Origin: Collinsella aerofaciens
GTDB taxonomy: Bacteria; Actinomycetota; Coriobacteriia; Coriobacteriales; Coriobacteriaceae
Direction: 5' to 3'
NCBI RefSeq assembly: GCF_901212495.1
Contig: NZ_CAAKNY010000020.1
Coordinates: forward strand, 33,404 to 97,403
DNA length: 64,000 bases
This document shows, one piece after another, positions 16,770 through 26,687 of this stretch. Made by a program: the position numbers and the translations under genes. The first letter of the stretch is position 1. Each line of letters begins with the position of its first letter. The notes beneath the pieces were generated by a model that was not told where the DNA came from, ran no database searches, and saw only the letters and a list, made by a program, of their open reading frames with translations.

Positions 16770-17996
16770 ATGGATTTTTCGCCGGCGGACCTGTTCCGCT
16801 CAACCAAGACCGGCTCCCGCAGCAGCCTGGACCGCGTTAACAAGCAGCTCTCGGCCTCGCGCGGCACGTTTCGCCAGAAGGTACACATCGGTGTGCTGCT
16901 GGCTACCGTCGCGCTCGTTGCCTATGGCGCCATCATCATTTGGTCGGCCTCGCAGTTTAAGGCCGATGCCTCGTTCTCACGCCATCTGCTGGGAATCGGT
17001 ATCGGGGCGGTGCTGGCAGTGCTGGTCTGGCGCACTGACCTGCGCGGTATTTCCAATTTCTCGACGGCGTTGCTCGTCATCGACCTGATCGTGATCTTTT
17101 CGCCCAAGATTCCGGGTCTGTCCTATACGGGCGGTCTGGGCATGACGGGCTGGATCAAGATCCCCGGTATCGGCCTGACCTTCCAGCCGGTTGAGCTTGC
17201 CAAGCTCATCACCATCTTCTTTATCGCCACGCTAGGCTCGCAATACAACGGCCGCATCGATACCGTTCGCGACTACGTCAAGCTCTGCGGCATGCTGTCC
17301 ATCCCGTTTTTGGCCGTCGTCGCCATGGGCGACCTGGGCTCGGGCCTGGTTGTGCTGGTCTCGGGTGCCATCGTCATCTGCATGAGCGGCGCACGCCGTG
17401 AATGGGTGCTGTCGACCTTGGCCCTGCTGGTTGGTTTGATTGCACTCATCCTGGCGCTTGATTCGGTCTTTGATTCGCTCCTTGGCCACGACGTGCTTAT
17501 CAAGCAGTATCAGATGAACCGTCTGACAGTCTTCATCGATCCCGACAAAGCCGATTCGGATAATGCCTACAACCTGCAGCAGTCGCTCATTGCCGTCGGG
17601 TCGGGTGGCTTCTTTGGTAAGGGCCTGGGCCACGCGACGCAGTCGGTCGGTGGCTTTCTACCCGAGTTTCACACCGACTTCGTCTTCGCCTTCCTGTCCG
17701 AGACCTTTGGCTTTTGCGGCTCCTTTTTGCTCCTGTGCCTCTATGTGCTGTTGATCTTCTCGACAATTCGCGTTGCCTTTAAGTGCGAGTCGCTGTTCTT
17801 GCGCTTATCGTGCGTTGGTATCGTCGGCATGTGGGCTTTCCAGACCTTCGAGAACATCGGCATGTGCATTGGCATGATGCCGATTACCGGTATTCCGCTA
17901 CCGTTTATTAGTTTTGGTTCGTCGTCGATGATGATTCAGTTGCTGACGGTGGGTATCGTACAATCCATATGGCGGCATCGTTCGGGCGCCGCGTAA
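16770..17996 (+). CDS. rodA: RodA-type peptidoglycan glycosyltransferase (SEDS family)
   Basis: Polymerises lipid II in the membrane together with PBP2. The 408-residue protein has about ten hydrophobic segments after a 45-residue Ser/Arg-rich N-terminal tail. SEDS signatures include FQPVELAKL, GDLGSGLV, AVGSGGFFGKGLG, FLPEFHTDFVFAFLSE, the catalytic-Asp-bearing region around HTDF, and GIPLPFISFGSSSMM near the C-terminus. FtsW is the alternative, but adjacency to mreBCD and pbp2 favours RodA. SD TAGGAGG is 5 nt before the ATG. Confidence 0.94.
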   Translation: MDFSPADLFRSTKTGSRSSLDRVNKQLSASRGTFRQKVHIGVLLATVALVAYGAIIIWSASQFKADASFSRHLLGIGIGAVLAVLVWRTDLRGISNFSTALLVIDLIVIFSPKIPGLSYTGGLGMTGWIKIPGIGLTFQPVELAKLITIFFIATLGSQYNGRIDTVRDYVKLCGMLSIPFLAVVAMGDLGSGLVVLVSGAIVICMSGARREWVLSTLALLVGLIALILALDSVFDSLLGHDVLIKQYQMNRLTVFIDPDKADSDNAYNLQQSLIAVGSGGFFGKGLGHATQSVGGFLPEFHTDFVFAFLSETFGFCGSFLLLCLYVLLIFSTIRVAFKCESLFLRLSCVGIVGMWAFQTFENIGMCIGMMPITGIPLPFISFGSSSMMIQLLTVGIVQSIWRHRSGAA

Positions 17997-18014
17997 CCGC
18001 TGGAGGGGTTTGCC

Positions 18015-18944
18015 ATGAAGATTCCCGTAGATAAGTTGACCAGCGCTTTTAAGATGGGCGCGTCTGTTAAGAAGGATACCGATACGCCGGTGCGTGTCTC
18101 GGTTTACCTTGATTCGACTGCGTCCCGCTTTCTGGTCGAGACGGTGCGCGATGCCTTTGTGCCGCAGATGACCTCGGGCATTGTGCGTGTTGATCGCCTG
18201 GGGGAGGACCGTATCGTTCCCAAGGCCGATACCGACGTGGTGTTGGTCCTCTCGTGCGGATCCGACCGCCTGGAGAGCGCTGTGCAGGAGCTCGTGATTG
18301 CCGGCGCGCCCGTGTGCGTGCTTGCCGAGTCCGCTGTCGAGGTGCCGTTCGTTGAGGAATCTACGCCCATGCTCGGCGTGGTGGCGGCGATCGATAAGAC
18401 CTATCTGCTCGAGACGCTTGCCCGCTGGATCCTCGATCGTACGGACAAGGAGACGGCTTTTGCCGCCAACTTTGCCTTTATGCGCATCGCGGCGGCAAAT
18501 CGCATCATTACCTCGTGCGCGCTCACCAACATGGCGACGGGCGCCTTAGTGTTTTTGCCGGGTGCCGACTATCCCGTGATGGCGCTGGCGCAGGTGGGCA
18601 TGCTCTTTGAGCTGGCGGCCATCTTTGGGCGCCGCATAAAGCCCGAGCGCGGCTACGAGGTCGCGGGCGTGCTCGCCGGCGGTCTGGTGATTCGCGCCGT
18701 CACCCGCGCATTGGTGAAGCAGACGCCGCACATTGGCTTTGCTGTCAAGGCGCTCACTGCTGCCGCGGGCACCTATGGCATGGGCCGTGCGCTCGTTTCG
18801 CTCTACGAGCGCGATGTCGACTACAGCCGCGCCAACGAGGTAGTCGCTGCCACGTTCTCCCGCGTTCGCGATCTGGTGACCACGGTCGCCGGTGCCACCC
18901 GTCCCATGAATCCTTTCGAGGATGCATCCGATCTCGCTGCTTAG
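18015..18944 (+). CDS. Conserved protein, DUF697-like membrane region, function unknown
   Basis: A 309-residue protein with an Ala/Val-rich N-terminal half of unclear fold (about 25-130). The hydrophobic C-terminal half includes FLPGADYPVMALAQVGML and AAIFGRRIKPERGYEVAGVL, which resemble the DUF697 pattern of YcjF-like membrane proteins; the match is by eye and weak. It sits 18 nt after rodA with an SD (GGAGGGG), so it may be transcribed with the rod cluster. No catalytic motif is visible. The downstream radical SAM gene starts close to its stop. Confidence 0.65.
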   Translation: MKIPVDKLTSAFKMGASVKKDTDTPVRVSVYLDSTASRFLVETVRDAFVPQMTSGIVRVDRLGEDRIVPKADTDVVLVLSCGSDRLESAVQELVIAGAPVCVLAESAVEVPFVEESTPMLGVVAAIDKTYLLETLARWILDRTDKETAFAANFAFMRIAAANRIITSCALTNMATGALVFLPGADYPVMALAQVGMLFELAAIFGRRIKPERGYEVAGVLAGGLVIRAVTRALVKQTPHIGFAVKALTAAAGTYGMGRALVSLYERDVDYSRANEVVAATFSRVRDLVTTVAGATRPMNPFEDASDLAA

Positions 18945-18954
18945 GGGTTTTCTG

Positions 18955-20832
18955 TTGCGCGTTCCATACCAAGACTGTTTTCATCTGATCGAGCCGTTGC
19001 TCGCCAAGGTCGAGAAGCCGAGTCGCTATATCGATCACGAGTGGGGCACGCTCTCAAAGGCCGATGCCGACTATCGCTGCTGTATGATCTATCCGGACGT
19101 GTATGAGGTCGGTCTGCCCAACCAGGGCATCGCCATTCTCTACAATATCCTTAATCAGGCCGAGGGCATTTCCTGCGAGCGCGGCTACGTGCCGTGGCCC
19201 GATATGGGCGATGCCATGCGCGAGGCGGGGATTCCGCTGCTGTCGCTCGAGGGCGCAGCGCCCGTGGCATCGTTCGATATCGTCGGCATGCACGTGCCGC
19301 ACGAGATGGCTGTGACGAACTTCCTCGAAGCGCTCGATCTCGCCGGCATTCCGCTGTTGGCTGCCGACCGAACCGAGGACGATCCCATCATCGTCGCCGG
19401 TGGTCCCTCGGTGTATAACCCCGAGCCGTACGCGGCATTCTTCGATGCCATCCTGATTGGCGAGGGCGAGGAGTCGCTGCTCGAGATCTGTCAGCTGCAT
19501 CGCCGCTTGCGCGACGAGGGCGTCTCCCGCGCTCAGATTGTCGAGCGGCTCGCGACAGTTGCCGGTACCTATGTGCCGTCCCTGTATGAGGTGCGTTATG
19601 ACGAGCCCTGCTCGCCGCATGGCTACACCGTGTCGCGCGAGGGCAAGGACGTCCCGCCGGTAGTCTACAAGCGTGTCGTCGAGGACTTTGGTGCCACCAA
19701 TCCGCTTTCTCAGTCGTGCGTGCCGTATGCGCAGCTCGTCCACGATCGCCTGTCTATCGAGATCCTGCGTGGCTGCGCCCGCGGCTGTCGTTTTTGCCAG
19801 GCCGGCATGACGTATCGTCCGGTACGCGAGCGCTCGGCCGACCAGATCGTGTCCTCGGTGATCCAGGGCTTGGAAAAGACTGGCTATGACGAGGTGTCGC
19901 TGACCTCGCTTTCGACGACCGACCACTCCTGCATCCGCGACGTGCTCGGTAGGCTCAACCGCCGTCTGGAGGACACGGGCATTCGCGTGTCCATTCCGTC
20001 GCAGCGCTTGGATTCGTTTGGCGTTGATATGGCCGAGTCGGTCGCCGGCGAAAAGAAGGGCGGCCTGACGTTCGCGCCCGAGGCGGGCAGCCAGCGTATG
20101 CGCGACATCATCAACAAGAATGTGACCGAGGAGGACTTGGATCGCGCGGCCAAGGCAGCTTTCGAGGCCGGCTGGAACCGTATGAAGCTCTACTTTATGA
20201 TGGGCCTTCCCGGCGAGCGCGACGAGGACATCGTGGCCATCGCCAATCTTGCCGATCACGTGCTGGAGCTCGGCCGTTCCGTGGTGCCCAAGGCGCGCCG
20301 CGGGTCTATCTCGGTGTCTATCTCGGTTTCGGTGTTCATCCCCAAGGCGGCAACACCCTTCCAGTGGTGCCCGCAGCTCGACTACGACGACGTCAAGCGC
20401 CGCCAGAAGCTGCTCATCACGAGTGTGCGCAACCGCGCCGTTCGCGTACACTGCCACGATGCGGAGACCTCGCTTATCGAGGCAGCGCTCTCCCGTGCCG
20501 GCCGCGATATGACGCCGGTCATCATCGATGCCTGGCGTGCGGGATCGCGCTTCGACGCCTGGGTGGAGCACTTCTCGCTCGACAACTGGAAGGAGGCCGC
20601 TGTCAAAAACGGCATCGATCTTAACGAGCTGGTGCACCTGCCCTACGAGCTGGACTGGCGCCTGCCCTGGGAGCACGTGAGCCCCGGCTGTTCGCGCGGC
20701 TTCCTCGAGCGCGAATACCGCCGTTCGCTCGAGGGCGTCACGACGCCCGATTGCACCCGCACGTCGTGCACCGGCTGCGGAATCTGTCCCACGCTCCACG
20801 CCAAGAACGTATTGATGGGTGATCGCGCATGA
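18955..20832 (+). CDS. B12-binding-type radical SAM protein (TIGR03960-like)
   Basis: A 625-residue predicted iron-sulphur enzyme. The N-terminal ~200 residues match a B12-binding-like fold; the SAM cluster motif is C274-x3-C278-x2-C281 (CARGCRFCQAG). SLSTTDHS, APEAGSQRMRDIINK and KLYFMMGLPGE follow in the usual order. A Cys-rich C-terminus (CTRTSCTGCGICP) may bind a second cluster. Start: TTG 18955 has AGGGGT 7 nt upstream; an ATG at 18922 would overlap the previous gene by 23 nt and adds atypical residues. It overlaps the DUF2344 gene by 4 nt, as expected for a pair found fused in some bacteria. The substrate is not known to me; the usual neighbourhood (rng, rplU) suggests RNA or ribosome modification. 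Confidence 0.9.
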   Translation: MRVPYQDCFHLIEPLLAKVEKPSRYIDHEWGTLSKADADYRCCMIYPDVYEVGLPNQGIAILYNILNQAEGISCERGYVPWPDMGDAMREAGIPLLSLEGAAPVASFDIVGMHVPHEMAVTNFLEALDLAGIPLLAADRTEDDPIIVAGGPSVYNPEPYAAFFDAILIGEGEESLLEICQLHRRLRDEGVSRAQIVERLATVAGTYVPSLYEVRYDEPCSPHGYTVSREGKDVPPVVYKRVVEDFGATNPLSQSCVPYAQLVHDRLSIEILRGCARGCRFCQAGMTYRPVRERSADQIVSSVIQGLEKTGYDEVSLTSLSTTDHSCIRDVLGRLNRRLEDTGIRVSIPSQRLDSFGVDMAESVAGEKKGGLTFAPEAGSQRMRDIINKNVTEEDLDRAAKAAFEAGWNRMKLYFMMGLPGERDEDIVAIANLADHVLELGRSVVPKARRGSISVSISVSVFIPKAATPFQWCPQLDYDDVKRRQKLLITSVRNRAVRVHCHDAETSLIEAALSRAGRDMTPVIIDAWRAGSRFDAWVEHFSLDNWKEAAVKNGIDLNELVHLPYELDWRLPWEHVSPGCSRGFLEREYRRSLEGVTTPDCTRTSCTGCGICPTLHAKNVLMGDRA

Positions 20833-21641
20833 GTGAGCGCCTGACCGACAATTCCACGCTCTTTAGGTTGCGCGTTCGCTACGGCAAGCGTGATCGCCTT
20901 AAGTACCTGGGCCATCTGGAACTGATCCACACCATTGAGCGCATCGTGCGCCGTGCGGGCCTGCCCTATGCCGTGACGCAGGGTTTCTCGCCGCATATGC
21001 GCGTGGGCTTTTCGTCGGCGCTGCCCGTGGGCACGTCGTCGACCTGTGAGTGGTATGACCTGTTTATGACCGAGTTCGTCGCGCTTGATGAGGCCTTTGA
21101 GCGCCTGGCCGCGGCGTCCCCGGCCGATTTGGCGCCCATCGAGGCTGCCTACATCGACGTGCGCACGCCGGCGCTGACGGCTCAGCTTACGCGTCTGTCG
21201 TACCGCATCGACTTGCACCTTGACCCCGAAGCCCCCGTGAGCGCCGACGAGGTGCGCGTTGCGATCGACACACTGCGCGCGGGCCATGGCATTGACTATG
21301 CGCGTGGCAAAAAGAGTAAGCGCTTAGACCTTGACCACACACTGGTGGGCTATGAGCTCGCGACGGGGGAGTGTGAGGACCATCTGGTGCTCATGCTCGA
21401 CACCCATGCCGACAACGAGGGCTCCATGCGTCCGGAGATTTTGCTTTCTGCTGCTGATGTTTTGTTGCATGGCTTGACCCCGGGCGTCGATGCACCTATT
21501 GTTTCCACCGGTATGCAAGACCTCGTGACCATCTGCTCCTACGATGTCGAGCGTCAGAATCAAGCATGCGAGGACGACGAGGGCCGACTCGTCAGCCCCA
21601 TACCTGTGCGAACTTGTGGATTTGCTCCACATACTCGTTGA
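20829..21641 (+). CDS. DUF2344 / TIGR03936 protein, partner of the radical SAM enzyme
   Basis: A 270-residue protein of the family that accompanies or is fused to TIGR03960 radical SAM proteins. Family features include RVRYGKRDRLKYLGHLEL near residue 14, RRAGLPYAVTQGFSPHMR, and the FSSALPVGTSS segment. Its ATG overlaps the radical SAM stop (ATGA-type), indicating coupled translation and probably a complex. The molecular role is unknown. Usually rng/rne follows before rplU; here rplU follows directly with its own promoter. Confidence 0.88.
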   Translation: MSERLTDNSTLFRLRVRYGKRDRLKYLGHLELIHTIERIVRRAGLPYAVTQGFSPHMRVGFSSALPVGTSSTCEWYDLFMTEFVALDEAFERLAAASPADLAPIEAAYIDVRTPALTAQLTRLSYRIDLHLDPEAPVSADEVRVAIDTLRAGHGIDYARGKKSKRLDLDHTLVGYELATGECEDHLVLMLDTHADNEGSMRPEILLSAADVLLHGLTPGVDAPIVSTGMQDLVTICSYDVERQNQACEDDEGRLVSPIPVRTCGFAPHTR

Positions 21642-21666
21642 CGGGGGTATTATCGCCTGCTACTAT
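21638..21666 (+). promoter_or_regulatory. Promoter of rplU-rpmA
   Basis: TTGACG (21638-21643), 17-bp spacer, TACTAT (21661-21666), with TGC just upstream of the -10. Its -35 overlaps the last codons and stop of the DUF2344 gene. The start codon lies 43 nt after the -10. Confidence 0.8.
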
Positions 21667-21708
21667 ATTCGGCTGTTGCACTAACTGATGCATGAAGGGC
21701 AAGTAAAC

Positions 21709-22083
21709 ATGTACGCAATCGTTAACACGGGCGGCAAGCAGTACAAGGTCGCCACCGACGATGTCATCACCGTCGAGAAGATCGAGGGCAATGAGGGCGA
21801 CAAGGTCACCCTGCCGGTCATCTTCCTCAACGATGGTAAGAAGATCGTCACCGATCCCGACAAGCTGGCCAAGGCCAAGGTTACCGCTCAGATCGTTGAG
21901 CAGTTCAAGGGCGAGAAGCAGCTGGTCTTCAAGTTCCACAAGCGTAAGCGCTATCGTCGTCTGAAGGGTCACCGTCAGCAGCTCACCAAGCTGAAGATCG
22001 TGAAGGTTCAGGCTACCTCCCGCGCCAAGAAGGCTGTCAAGGCAGAGGCTGAGGCTGTTGCCGAGGCTCCCGTCGCCGAGTAG
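21709..22083 (+). CDS. rplU: 50S ribosomal protein L21
   Basis: Large-subunit protein binding 23S rRNA. From ATG 21709 the 124-residue product begins MYAIVNTGGKQYKV, the canonical L21 start; the upstream in-frame ATG at 21688 adds seven atypical residues. KFHKRKRYRRLKGHRQ is the conserved rRNA-binding stretch. A ~20-residue Ala/Glu tail extends beyond the usual ~103 residues. Paired with rpmA as in most bacteria. Confidence 0.97.
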   Translation: MYAIVNTGGKQYKVATDDVITVEKIEGNEGDKVTLPVIFLNDGKKIVTDPDKLAKAKVTAQIVEQFKGEKQLVFKFHKRKRYRRLKGHRQQLTKLKIVKVQATSRAKKAVKAEAEAVAEAPVAE

Positions 22084-22116
22084 ATTACACTCGTAACGAA
22101 AGAGTAGGTATACACA

Positions 22117-22374
22117 ATGGCACACAAAAAAGGACTCGGTTCCTCCCGTAATGGCCGTGACTCCCGCGGTCAGCGCCTTGGCACGAAGCGCTTCGCCGGC
22201 CAGACGGTAACCACGGGCACGATTCTCGTCCGTCAGCACGGCACGCACATCCACCCGGGTGAGAACGTTGGCCGTGGCAAGGACGACACGCTGTTCGCGC
22301 TGGTCGACGGTACCGTTGAGTTCCACAAGGGTATCAAGCACAGGGTCAGCGTACGCCCGCTCGCGAACGCGTAA
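22117..22374 (+). CDS. rpmA: 50S ribosomal protein L27
   Basis: An 85-residue ribosomal protein at the peptidyl transferase centre. The N-terminus [16 protein letters not shown] is the standard mature form, so it lacks the cleavable N-terminal extension found in Firmicutes such as Staphylococcus. [15 protein letters not shown] follows. It is 33 nt downstream of rplU, with a terminator after the stop. Confidence 0.98.
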   Translation: MAHKKGLGSSRNGRDSRGQRLGTKRFAGQTVTTGTILVRQHGTHIHPGENVGRGKDDTLFALVDGTVEFHKGIKHRVSVRPLANA

Positions 22375-22399
22375 TTCACCCTTCATAGAGCACATATGT

Positions 22400-22443
22400 G
22401 GGAGGCACTTGAGTTTTAGGATTCAAGGGTCTCCCTCTTTTTT
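22400..22443 (+). terminator. Rho-independent terminator after rpmA
   Basis: GGGAG (22400-22404) pairs with CTCCC (22431-22435) and an inner CTTGA pairs with TCAAG, then TCTTTTTT. It ends close to the obgE SD, so partial read-through into obgE is plausible. Confidence 0.7.
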
Positions 22444-22447
22444 GTAG

Positions 22448-23929
<1,482 letters not shown>

Positions 23930-23932
23930 GTC

Positions 23933-24610
23933 ATGTCGCTGCGCGGTGGAATTGGTCTGCCTGAGCTGCCTATCAAGGATGGTCAGGAGTTTCGGCTTGG
24001 CATTATGGGCGGCACCTTCGACCCGATTCATTACGGGCATTTGGTTACCGCCGAGCAGGCGCGCGAGTCGCTCGACTTGGACGCCGTGCTCTTTATGCCG
24101 GCTGGCTCTCCCGCCTTTAAGCTCGACAAACCGGTGACACCTGCCGAGGACCGTTATGCCATGACGGTCCTCGCCACCGCTGCGAATCCGGCTTTTTTGG
24201 CGAGCCGCTTCGAGATCGACCGTCCGGGCGTGACCTATACGGCCGATACGCTTCATGCCCTTCGCGACTTTTACCCGCCTCAGGTAAAGCTCTATTTTAT
24301 TACGGGCGCCGACGCGATTATCGATATTGTGACCTGGCATGAAGCCGACCGAATCGCCGAGCTTGCCACGTTTATTGCGGCGACGCGACCGGGCTTTGAT
24401 ATCGATACTGCTCGCGCGCGCATCAAAGAGTCGGGCCTGCCGTTCGACGTGCGGTATATCCAGATTCCGGCGCTGGCGATTAGCTCGACCAACATTCGTA
24501 AGCGAGTTGCCCGCGGCATGAGCGTGCGCTATCTTACGAGCGAGTCCGTGCTCGGCTATATTCGCAAACGCAGGCTATATGCTGATTTGTGCCAAGAAGA
24601 TTTTGAGTGA
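23933..24610 (+). CDS. nadD: Nicotinate-nucleotide adenylyltransferase
   Basis: Adenylates nicotinate mononucleotide in NAD synthesis. The 225-residue product has the nucleotidyltransferase motif GGTFDPIHYGH (near residue 26) and the C-terminal ISSTNIRKRV signature. About 20 extra residues precede the core. It starts 3 nt after the obgE stop, with GGAGGG inside the end of obgE as SD. Confidence 0.95.
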   Translation: MSLRGGIGLPELPIKDGQEFRLGIMGGTFDPIHYGHLVTAEQARESLDLDAVLFMPAGSPAFKLDKPVTPAEDRYAMTVLATAANPAFLASRFEIDRPGVTYTADTLHALRDFYPPQVKLYFITGADAIIDIVTWHEADRIAELATFIAATRPGFDIDTARARIKESGLPFDVRYIQIPALAISSTNIRKRVARGMSVRYLTSESVLGYIRKRRLYADLCQEDFE

Positions 24611-24622
24611 TGGGGGTCTACG

Positions 24623-25231
24623 TTGTCGGTAGAGGATCAGTTTGAGGGCGATGAGCGCGCGCTGCTCAAGCGCATTCAAGAGCTGCTCGATGTGCGTATG
24701 AAGGATAAGCGCAAGCGTTATGTGCATTCGCTGGGTGTTGCCGAGACCGCACTTCATCTGGCCGAGGTCTACGGCGTTGACCGCTTTAATGCCGCTGCCG
24801 CCGGTCTGATTCACGACTGGGATAAGGTACTCTCCGATGACGAGCTCGTGGCTCGCGCGTTGCACTACGGCATCAAGGTTGCCGGCTCTCCTTCCGCCGC
24901 GACGCCACTTTTGCATGGCCCGGTTGCCGCCTATGAGCTTCCGCAGCTATTTCCCGAGCTATCGCCGGCCGTTTTCCAGGCTGTCGACCGTCACACCGTG
25001 GGCGCCTGCGACATGACGCCGCTCGATATGGTGGTCTTTGTGGCCGATGCCATCGAGCCCAACCGCCATGGTGATTATGCCCATGCGCTGCGCAAGATGG
25101 TGGGGGAGTCGACGCTCGACGAGTTGTTCTTCTCCTGTTTTGCGCAGGGTCTGGTCTATGTGATCCAGTCCGGACGCTATCTTTATCCCACGGCTATTAC
25201 GATTTACAACCATTACGCCCAGCTGCGCTAG
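24623..25231 (+). CDS. yqeK: YqeK-type HD-domain hydrolase (likely Ap4A hydrolase)
   Basis: A 202-residue HD-superfamily phosphohydrolase; characterised YqeK proteins split diadenosine tetraphosphate symmetrically. Metal ligands appear in RYVHSLGVAETA, AGLIHDWDK (HD pair), LLHGPVAA and VFVADAIEPNR. TTG start with a GGGGG-type SD. Location between nadD and rsfS is the common arrangement and supports the assignment. Confidence 0.93.
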   Translation: MSVEDQFEGDERALLKRIQELLDVRMKDKRKRYVHSLGVAETALHLAEVYGVDRFNAAAAGLIHDWDKVLSDDELVARALHYGIKVAGSPSAATPLLHGPVAAYELPQLFPELSPAVFQAVDRHTVGACDMTPLDMVVFVADAIEPNRHGDYAHALRKMVGESTLDELFFSCFAQGLVYVIQSGRYLYPTAITIYNHYAQLR

Positions 25232-25259
25232 CTCGGGTGTGTCTAGAAAGAGGTATTCC

Positions 25260-25715
25260 ATGGCCGACGAGACCATGACCGACGAGCAGATTCTTGAAGG
25301 TGTGGAGCACAAGAGCTTCGTTGCCACGTCCGACCGCACCGCCGCCTCGCTGTCCGCGAGCGGTGTCGCCGCCGAGGATGTCGCCCGCGCCGCCGCGCAG
25401 GCCGCCTACGACAAGAAGGGCGAGGACGTGCAAGTGCTCGATCTGACCGAGCTCTCCGACGTGTGCGACTACTTTGTGCTCGCCACCGGTACCAATAACC
25501 GTCAGGTCGATTCTATCGTCGACGAGATCGAGGAGAAGGTCGCCGAGGCTTGTGGTGAGCACCCGTTCTCCATCGAGGGCCGCGAGCAGAAGACTTGGAT
25601 GCTCATGGACTACGGCTCGGTCGTCGTCCACGTCTTCACCCCCGAGGCCCGCGACTTCTACCGTCTCGAGAAGCTCTGGGGCGATGCCCCCCAGCTCCCC
25701 CTCAACCTCCTCTAA
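25260..25715 (+). CDS. rsfS: Ribosome silencing factor RsfS
   Basis: Binds L14 and blocks subunit joining in nutrient limitation. The 151-residue product has a ~40-residue N-terminal extension, then the core with DLTELSDVCDYFVLATGTN, REQKTWMLMDYGSVVVHVF and FYRLEKLWGDAP. ATG 25260 is chosen because AGAAAGAGG lies 7 nt upstream. The last base of its TAA stop is the first base of a 35-bp repeat that ends a RAYT unit, so the element abuts the gene without damaging it. Confidence 0.96.
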   Translation: MADETMTDEQILEGVEHKSFVATSDRTAASLSASGVAAEDVARAAAQAAYDKKGEDVQVLDLTELSDVCDYFVLATGTNNRQVDSIVDEIEEKVAEACGEHPFSIEGREQKTWMLMDYGSVVVHVFTPEARDFYRLEKLWGDAPQLPLNLL

Positions 25716-25749
25716 ATGATTTTTCTGGGACGGGGATAAAAAAATCATT
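25715..25749 (+). repeat. 35-bp palindromic unit, family A: left end of RAYT unit 1
   Basis: Arms AATGATTTTT and AAAAATCATT are perfectly complementary and enclose an asymmetric centre containing CTGGGACGGGGAT. An inverted copy at 26653-26687 matches it at 34 of 35 bases, so together they bracket the transposase gene. Confidence 0.88.
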
Positions 25750-25759
25750 CCTACCGTTC

Positions 25760-25800
25760 ACCGAACCGCTCATCTTTGTTGGGCGGTTCGGTTTTTTCTT
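25760..25800 (+). terminator. Rho-independent terminator after rsfS
   Basis: ACCGAACCGC (25760-25769) pairs perfectly with GCGGTTCGGT (25783-25792) and is followed by TTTTTTCTT. It lies inside the RAYT unit, between its left repeat and the transposase gene, so it may insulate the transposase from obgE-operon transcription. Confidence 0.88.
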
Positions 25801-25852
25801 TTCCCTCCTTTTGTATGCTGTAGCTATTGCAAACTCGGAAGGGAGAGCTTCG

Positions 25853-26593
25853 ATGACTCGCGTTGCCCGTGTGTTATCCGAACTCGGTCATTATCATGTT
25901 ATGGTCAAAGGGTGTGCTGACCAGCTGATCTTTGAGGACGATGATGACCGCTACTATTTCCTCAATCTGATGAGTCAGCGTTTTACATCCGACCACATAC
26001 GGTTGCTTGCTTGGTGTTTGATGGACAATCATGTGCATCTGCTATTTGATGACCCCGATAACCAAATGAGTATTGCGATGCACGCCATAGATACAGTGTA
26101 TGCTATGCGATTCAATGTGAAGACAGGCAGGCGTGGGCCAGTTTTTCAAGAGCGTTTTAAGAGCGTTGTTATTTCCGATGATGAGCAGCTGCTCCGTTGC
26201 GTTCGTTACATTCACGACAATCCTGCGAAGGCAGGCATATCTTCTGCACCTATGTATAGGTGGAGTAGCTTCCACGAGTATTTCGGTACGCCTGAAATCT
26301 GCGATTGCAGTGATATTGTCGAACTATTTGGTGGTTCGGAGGCGTTTTACCTTACAAGTACAGACGGTAAGCCCAATTCGTATTACTTGCCTGAAGGCAA
26401 ACACGTTTCCGATATGGATGCTTTGGAAGTCGCACAGGCTCTATTGGCTCCACTTGAGCCCTACCAGCTCAAGACGTTGCCGAAGCAAGAACGGAATCGT
26501 CTGTTGGCAATGCTGAAACATCGAGGCTTTACGATTGCCCAGATTTCGCGTATTACGGGAATCGGGACAAATATTATTCAGAGGGCGAAATGA
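25853..26593 (+). CDS. REP-associated tyrosine transposase (Y1/HUH family)
   Basis: A 246-residue single-strand DNA endonuclease of the IS200-like RAYT type. MDNHVHLLF carries the HUH pair; the likely catalytic Tyr is in YAMRFN, followed by RRGPVFQERFKS, and YIHDNPAKAGI and RWSSF match the RAYT pattern. The ~60 C-terminal residues hold a helix-turn-helix-like segment (FTIAQISRITGIGTNII). ATG 25853 is chosen for its GGAAGGGAGAG SD. Codon use is less GC-rich than its neighbours, suggesting acquisition. A related gene near 59 kb is broken. Confidence 0.93.
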   Translation: MTRVARVLSELGHYHVMVKGCADQLIFEDDDDRYYFLNLMSQRFTSDHIRLLAWCLMDNHVHLLFDDPDNQMSIAMHAIDTVYAMRFNVKTGRRGPVFQERFKSVVISDDEQLLRCVRYIHDNPAKAGISSAPMYRWSSFHEYFGTPEICDCSDIVELFGGSEAFYLTSTDGKPNSYYLPEGKHVSDMDALEVAQALLAPLEPYQLKTLPKQERNRLLAMLKHRGFTIAQISRITGIGTNIIQRAK

Positions 26594-26602
26594 GGCTTGA
26601 AA

Positions 26603-26633
26603 TGATTATTTCATCCCCGTCCCAAAATAATCA
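26603..26633 (-). repeat. 31-bp variant palindromic unit inside the right end of RAYT unit 1
   Basis: On the minus strand the arms TGATTATTT and AAATAATCA enclose a centre with TGGGACGGGGATG. The arms differ from the family A and B units but remain complementary, while the core is unchanged. Confidence 0.78.
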
Positions 26634-26652
26634 AAAGCACCGATAGCGCCAG

Positions 26653-26687
26653 AATGATTTTTTCATCCCCGTCCCAGAAAAATCATT
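26653..26687 (-). repeat. 35-bp palindromic unit, family A: right end of RAYT unit 1
   Basis: Inverted copy of 25715-25749 with one difference (G for A after GGGGAT on the minus strand). Its outer end supplies the TGA stop of dinB at 26683-26685. Confidence 0.88.

Larger units (their letters stand above)
25715..26687 (+). mobile_element. RAYT unit 1 (REP-type element with tyrosine transposase)
   Basis: A 973-bp unit bounded by inverted 35-bp palindromic repeats (25715-25749 and 26653-26687), with a third, 31-bp variant inside the right end (26603-26633) and a Y1 transposase gene between. It lies between the converging genes rsfS and dinB: the left boundary overlaps the rsfS stop by 1 nt and the right boundary contains the dinB stop codon. 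No target duplication is seen, as expected for Y1 transposition. Boundaries are inferred from the repeats. Confidence 0.78.
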
